From contig JACVTC010000292.1 of NCBI GenBank assembly GCA_016946835.1, forward strand, positions 1-55,210: 55,210 nucleotides of DNA, in the 5' to 3' direction. The notes beneath the pieces were generated by a model, which saw nothing but the letters and a program-made list of their open reading frames with translations, was not told the origin of the DNA and searched no databases. A program made the translations under genes and the position numbers. Below, one piece after another: positions 53,001 through 55,210 of the stretch. Numbering within the stretch: position 1 is the stretch's first letter; the number at the start of each line of letters is the position of its first letter. Origin of the DNA: Neocallimastix lanati (nom. inval.). Lineage: Eukaryota > Neocallimastigomycota > Neocallimastigomycetes > Neocallimastigales > Neocallimastigaceae.

Positions 53001-54057
53001 AAATGAAAGGTTTAAATTAATTTTAGAAGCTCATAATATTGGCCACGAAGGATATTACAAAACATATCAAAGACTTAAGAAAAACTTTTATTGGAATCAT
53101 ATGATTAAAGATATCAAAAGAATTGTTAGTAATTGTGAAAAATGCCAGTTAAATCGTCCTCAACCATATCCAGAACCAACCGAAAACCATCCAACTAAAG
53201 TGGAGGGTCCCTTTGTGCATTTAGGATTAGATATTATAGGACCGTTACCAAAAACAAGAAATAATAATCAATATATTATAGTAACTGTTGATTACTTTAC
53301 CAAATGGGTTGAAGCCGAACCCACTGAAAACATAACTTCCTCTGATATAATTAAATTTTTAATAAACGTTTTTGCAAGACATGGTGTCCCTCAAGTTATT
53401 ACTACTGATAATGGAGTCCAATTCACTTCTGATATGACTAAAATCTTTCTTGATCTTTATGATGTATATGTTAAATTTGTAGCTACTTACCACCCTGAAT
53501 CAAATGGCCTTACTGAAAATCGAAATAAAGAAATTGGAAAATTACTTCGTTTATTAGGAAGGAAAAATCAAGATTGGGATGAAGTTTTACCTTCTGCTTT
53601 ATGGGCACTTCGAACTACCAAAAATACAGCTACTGGACATTCTAGTTTTGAATTAGTATATGGAAGAGAAGACCAACAGCCTTATGATATAGCCATAAGA
53701 ACAATTGAAAATGCAGGTAAATCATATGATGAAATTTTAATGGAAAAATTTGTTCGTCATTATCAATGGACTAGAGAAGCATGCGAAAATGTGAAGAATG
53801 CTAACAAGTATTGGGCAACAAGACGAGAAGAACAAATAAGTATGAAAAAGGGAAAAGAATTAAAGGCTGGTGATCTTGTTCTTGTTAGAAACTTTAGCCG
53901 CACTAAGCTAGAACCATATTACAATGGACCATTTAAAATTTTAAAAATTCAATTCAACACGGCAACCCTAATCGATCAGAAGACTGGAAAGCAACTCGAT
54001 AGGAATGTTCACTTTAAAAATTTAGTAAAGTTTAACTCCGCTTACAGAGAAGCTTGA
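50068..54057 (+). CDS. pol: Pol of element D (PR-RT-RNase H-IN), -1 frame
   Basis: 1329 codons from the slip site; numbering from ATG 50242. A Lys/Asn/Glu-rich N-terminus (~1-150) is followed by protease LLIDSCSN (DSC 247-249, normally DSG/DTG), RT with GKWRLCIDYRKVN and VFIDDVLIYS, RNase H with RTDASYNGIGGV and YTDHKPLV, and integrase zinc domain (HNIGHEG, CEKCQ) with catalytic LGLDIIGP, TTDNGVQFTS and NGLTENRN. It ends NLVKFNSAYREA with no chromodomain. Only a few residues differ from C. Intact. Confidence 0.94.
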   Translation, partial: LLNGSRSTPNDKTIASLNNLQNNTFTKNTPIDNNSFNEESEESDFSEDDIIINAVKRKMNDNNSEKEENNSKKVHKSLKDNPRPFATPALRKKKENELHNKPNKVYKNQILPSILTQPNINKEKQKEKELRNMTRVRESKEENNNYSSKGKEKVESEDILVIDNEIEDLEMNKDNQQNKTNTLEKLISTKTKETNNGNTQLVKRNIKMMNNKEPYNIMDDLNNLKSSITIGQLLNACPKIRSQLTQGLKLEKSKIIGTVDNVIARTLLVNNYDHSYISKSNEVAEEDLAMVDASVDGVLGKLLIDSCSNLSIVTKQYFDKLPGEYETVGKSRGRIQLATQDEEYSEGIIVRLPVKINNYEFNADFRIIEKEDSFYDMLINFKTQIDHCLFIHPTLNSLCKLLSESEYEEIAKINNQYYDEESIICTIRKVEETNNEKEIIKELTPMEFIESDEFLSTLNKDYKEQIIKILKEMIDIVATSTEELTPSKLSPHKIRLKANAKPVKLRSYRLTKLKSDILKEELTKLIKKGLIEPSCSEWSSPVVLILKHNGKWRLCIDYRKVNDMTEKDSYSVPYIDEIFDSLGGAKIFTTLDLFSGFHQILMDEESVEVTTFTTKFGNYQFKVMPFGLTGAPSTFQREMNKILFPFIGEFVYVFIDDVLIYSKSIEEHLIHIKQVLEVFKENKLKINIEKCHFLQTEVDVLGHKLTTKGLSPMESKITAIKKWEAPSSLHELRSFLGAVGYYRDFIPKYAQITSPLCKLLKKNTKYEWNKEQQESFELLKEKLINAPILKFPSFDKPFIIRTDASYNGIGGVLLQKEEETGKEHPIHFISRSLKKAEKNYGITDLEGTALFYCMTKFKSYIEGNPLPTTIYTDHKPLVGLFKNKEPLNARQTRWCLTASMLGINIKYESGKKNVLADALSRMKSKEERKILLTKITNGNNEELLSKVIKEFINEKFTVIDGEDYFIDNGNYRKLITDENERFKLILEAHNIGHEGYYKTYQRLKKNFYWNHMIKDIKRIVSNCEKCQLNRPQPYPEPTENHPTKVEGPFVHLGLDIIGPLPKTRNNNQYIIVTVDYFTKWVEAEPTENITSSDIIKFLINVFARHGVPQVITTDNGVQFTSDMTKIFLDLYDVYVKFVATYHPESNGLTENRNKEIGKLLRLLGRKNQDWDEVLPSALWALRTTKNTATGHSSFELVYGREDQQPYDIAIRTIENAGKSYDEILMEKFVRHYQWTREACENVKNANKYWATRREEQISMKKGKELKAGDLVLVRNFSRTKLEPYYNGPFKILKIQFNTATLIDQKTGKQLDRNVHFKNLVKFNSAYREA

Positions 54058-54075
54058 GTCTTCGTCGGGGCATCT
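54058..54075 (+). other. Element D polypurine tract region
   Basis: CGGGGCATCT ends immediately before the 3' LTR, as in A and C. Confidence 0.65.
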
Positions 54076-54573
54076 TGATAAGAATGTACTAAATAATGCA
54101 TTCTTAATTAAATCTACGATTTATTTCTAATACATTATGTGTACATTATTATTTTTGTACTTTAATAAATTTTTAAATCCAAAGATCAAAAATTAAATCA
54201 AATATTATATTAAACTTTATATTTTTATATTAAATCTTATATTAAAAGTAATATTTTTATATATTTAAAACTTATATTAGCAATATTAATAATAAATCTT
54301 ATTTTTTTTTTTATATTAATAATGAAAATTTATATAATAATATTTTTATATATTGATAATTAAAAATTTATATATTATATTTTAACTTTTTATTATAAAA
54401 TTTTATATCGAAATGTTTTATTTTATATTGAAAAATATTTTATTTTATTAAAAACCTTTATATTAGAATAGTATTTTTATTTTTATTTGAATATTTTAAC
54501 AGATTGTAATAAAAATTATAGCCAATTAAATAAATTCTTATTAGTAATATTTTAGATATTTTTAAATAAATAA

Positions 54574-54630
<57 letters not shown>

Positions 54631-54938
54631 TTTTATTAATATTATAAATGTATTTTATTTATATTGTTATAATTAAATTTTATATAATTGATTATAAAAA
54701 TCAATTTAAATTTAATAGTTTTTATATATAAAAAGAAAAATAATAATAAAATGTAATTTAGTGGCAAGAACAACTTTTATGCCTTGAAAAAAAAGTATAA
54801 ATAGTTGTAAATTTTTGCTACTAATTTTTAAATATCATCAAATAAAATCAATAAATTTATAAATAAAAATAATAAATAAATAAATAAAATTTTGTGTTTC
54901 CTTACTTTATTTTTATTTAATTCTCTAAAACCTTAACA
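54076..54938 (+). repeat. Element D 3' LTR
   Basis: 863 bp. TATAAATA at 54796-54803. A run at about 54577-54628. Confidence 0.92.
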
Positions 54939-55210
54939 ATTTTAAAAATATTTTAATTTTATTTATTTAAATATTTTATATTATATATTTAATAATTATT
55001 TATTTTATTTAATTAATTATTTATTATTATTATTATTTATATTAATTTTTATATTATTATTTTATTATTTATATTATTTATTATTATTATTAAAGATTTT
55101 ATTATTTATTATTATTTATTTTTTTATTATTATTTATTATTATTTATTATTATTTATTAAATTATTATTATTATTATTAATATAAATTTAAAATTAGAAA
55201 TATAATAAAT
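54939..55210. other. AT-rich flank without a gene
   Basis: Nearly pure A/T with TTATTATTA triplet stretches. Nothing recognised. It does not resemble the minisatellite on the other side of D. Confidence 0.6.

Larger units (their letters stand above)
46826..54938 (+). mobile_element. Element D: complete Ty3/gypsy retrotransposon
   Basis: Two 863-bp LTRs (46826-47688 and 54076-54938), TGATAAG to TTAACA, with tRNA-type primer site, structured leader, gag, frameshift signal, pol and PPT. It is nearly identical to C but with TATA-containing LTRs and seven leader hairpin repeats instead of five. Flanking 4-mers (ttca, attt) do not match, so a target duplication is not visible; one flank may have been rearranged. 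The first base overlaps the last base of the SINE duplication. Confidence 0.93.

Overview
The window is a dense graveyard and nursery of retrotransposons from an extremely AT-rich eukaryote. No cellular gene is recognisable. Long ORFs use the standard code. The noncoding DNA is nearly all A/T, with homopolymer runs of 30-55 bases. This fits an AT-extreme fungus (for example an anaerobic chytrid) or a dictyostelid-like genome; the sequence alone does not settle which.

Layout, with element names coined here. G (minus strand, enters from the left edge) shows its first ~310 bp of internal sequence and a ~1.7 kb 5' LTR (311-13880). That LTR is interrupted by A (938-7946, Ty3/gypsy, complete) and F (8002-12857, minus, chromovirus deletion derivative). 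G itself sits 12 bp inside the 5' LTR of B (13881-20773, Ty3/gypsy). Next come two solo-LTR-like elements, X1 (20777-21335) and Y (21340-21997), and complete element C (22002-29891, minus, Ty3/gypsy). B, X1, Y and C are stacked at one 4-bp site in the 5' LTR of E (remnant to 30397). E is a Tf1/sushi-type chromovirus with one intact gag-pol ORF. Its 3' LTR (36334-38209) carries two more stacked solo LTRs, X2 and A'. E lies in H, a dead Ty1/copia polyprotein (38210-40226, minus). Then come two opposed minisatellite arrays (about 40970-46374), a tRNA-headed SINE with a 14-bp target duplication (46375-46812), and element D (46826-54938), a close relative of C.

Two biological groups interact. E and G, whose LTRs carry a tRNA-like Pol III A-box/B-box module, and F, which does not, all appear to self-prime reverse transcription: 10-11 nt just after the LTR are complementary to the predicted RNA 5' end. 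A, C and D carry tRNA-type primer binding sites that match each other (B has a different one). A, B, C and D all show a -1 frameshift cassette (UUUAAAY, 7-8 nt spacer, hairpin with 8-nt loop).

The most interesting pattern is integration. All four junction groups of the Ty3-like elements lie 13-16 nt upstream of position 1 of a tRNA-like module: in G's LTR, both E LTRs, and the SINE head. Ty3 of yeast integrates in this way at Pol III genes. Here the landing pads are carried by other transposons, so one retrotransposon group parasitises Pol III-like modules inside another. Other new-looking structure includes a leader RNA stem with a compensatory base change (A versus C/D), a pre-polypurine-tract hairpin with compensatory changes between E and F, and a non-canonical protease motif (DSC) in A, C and D.
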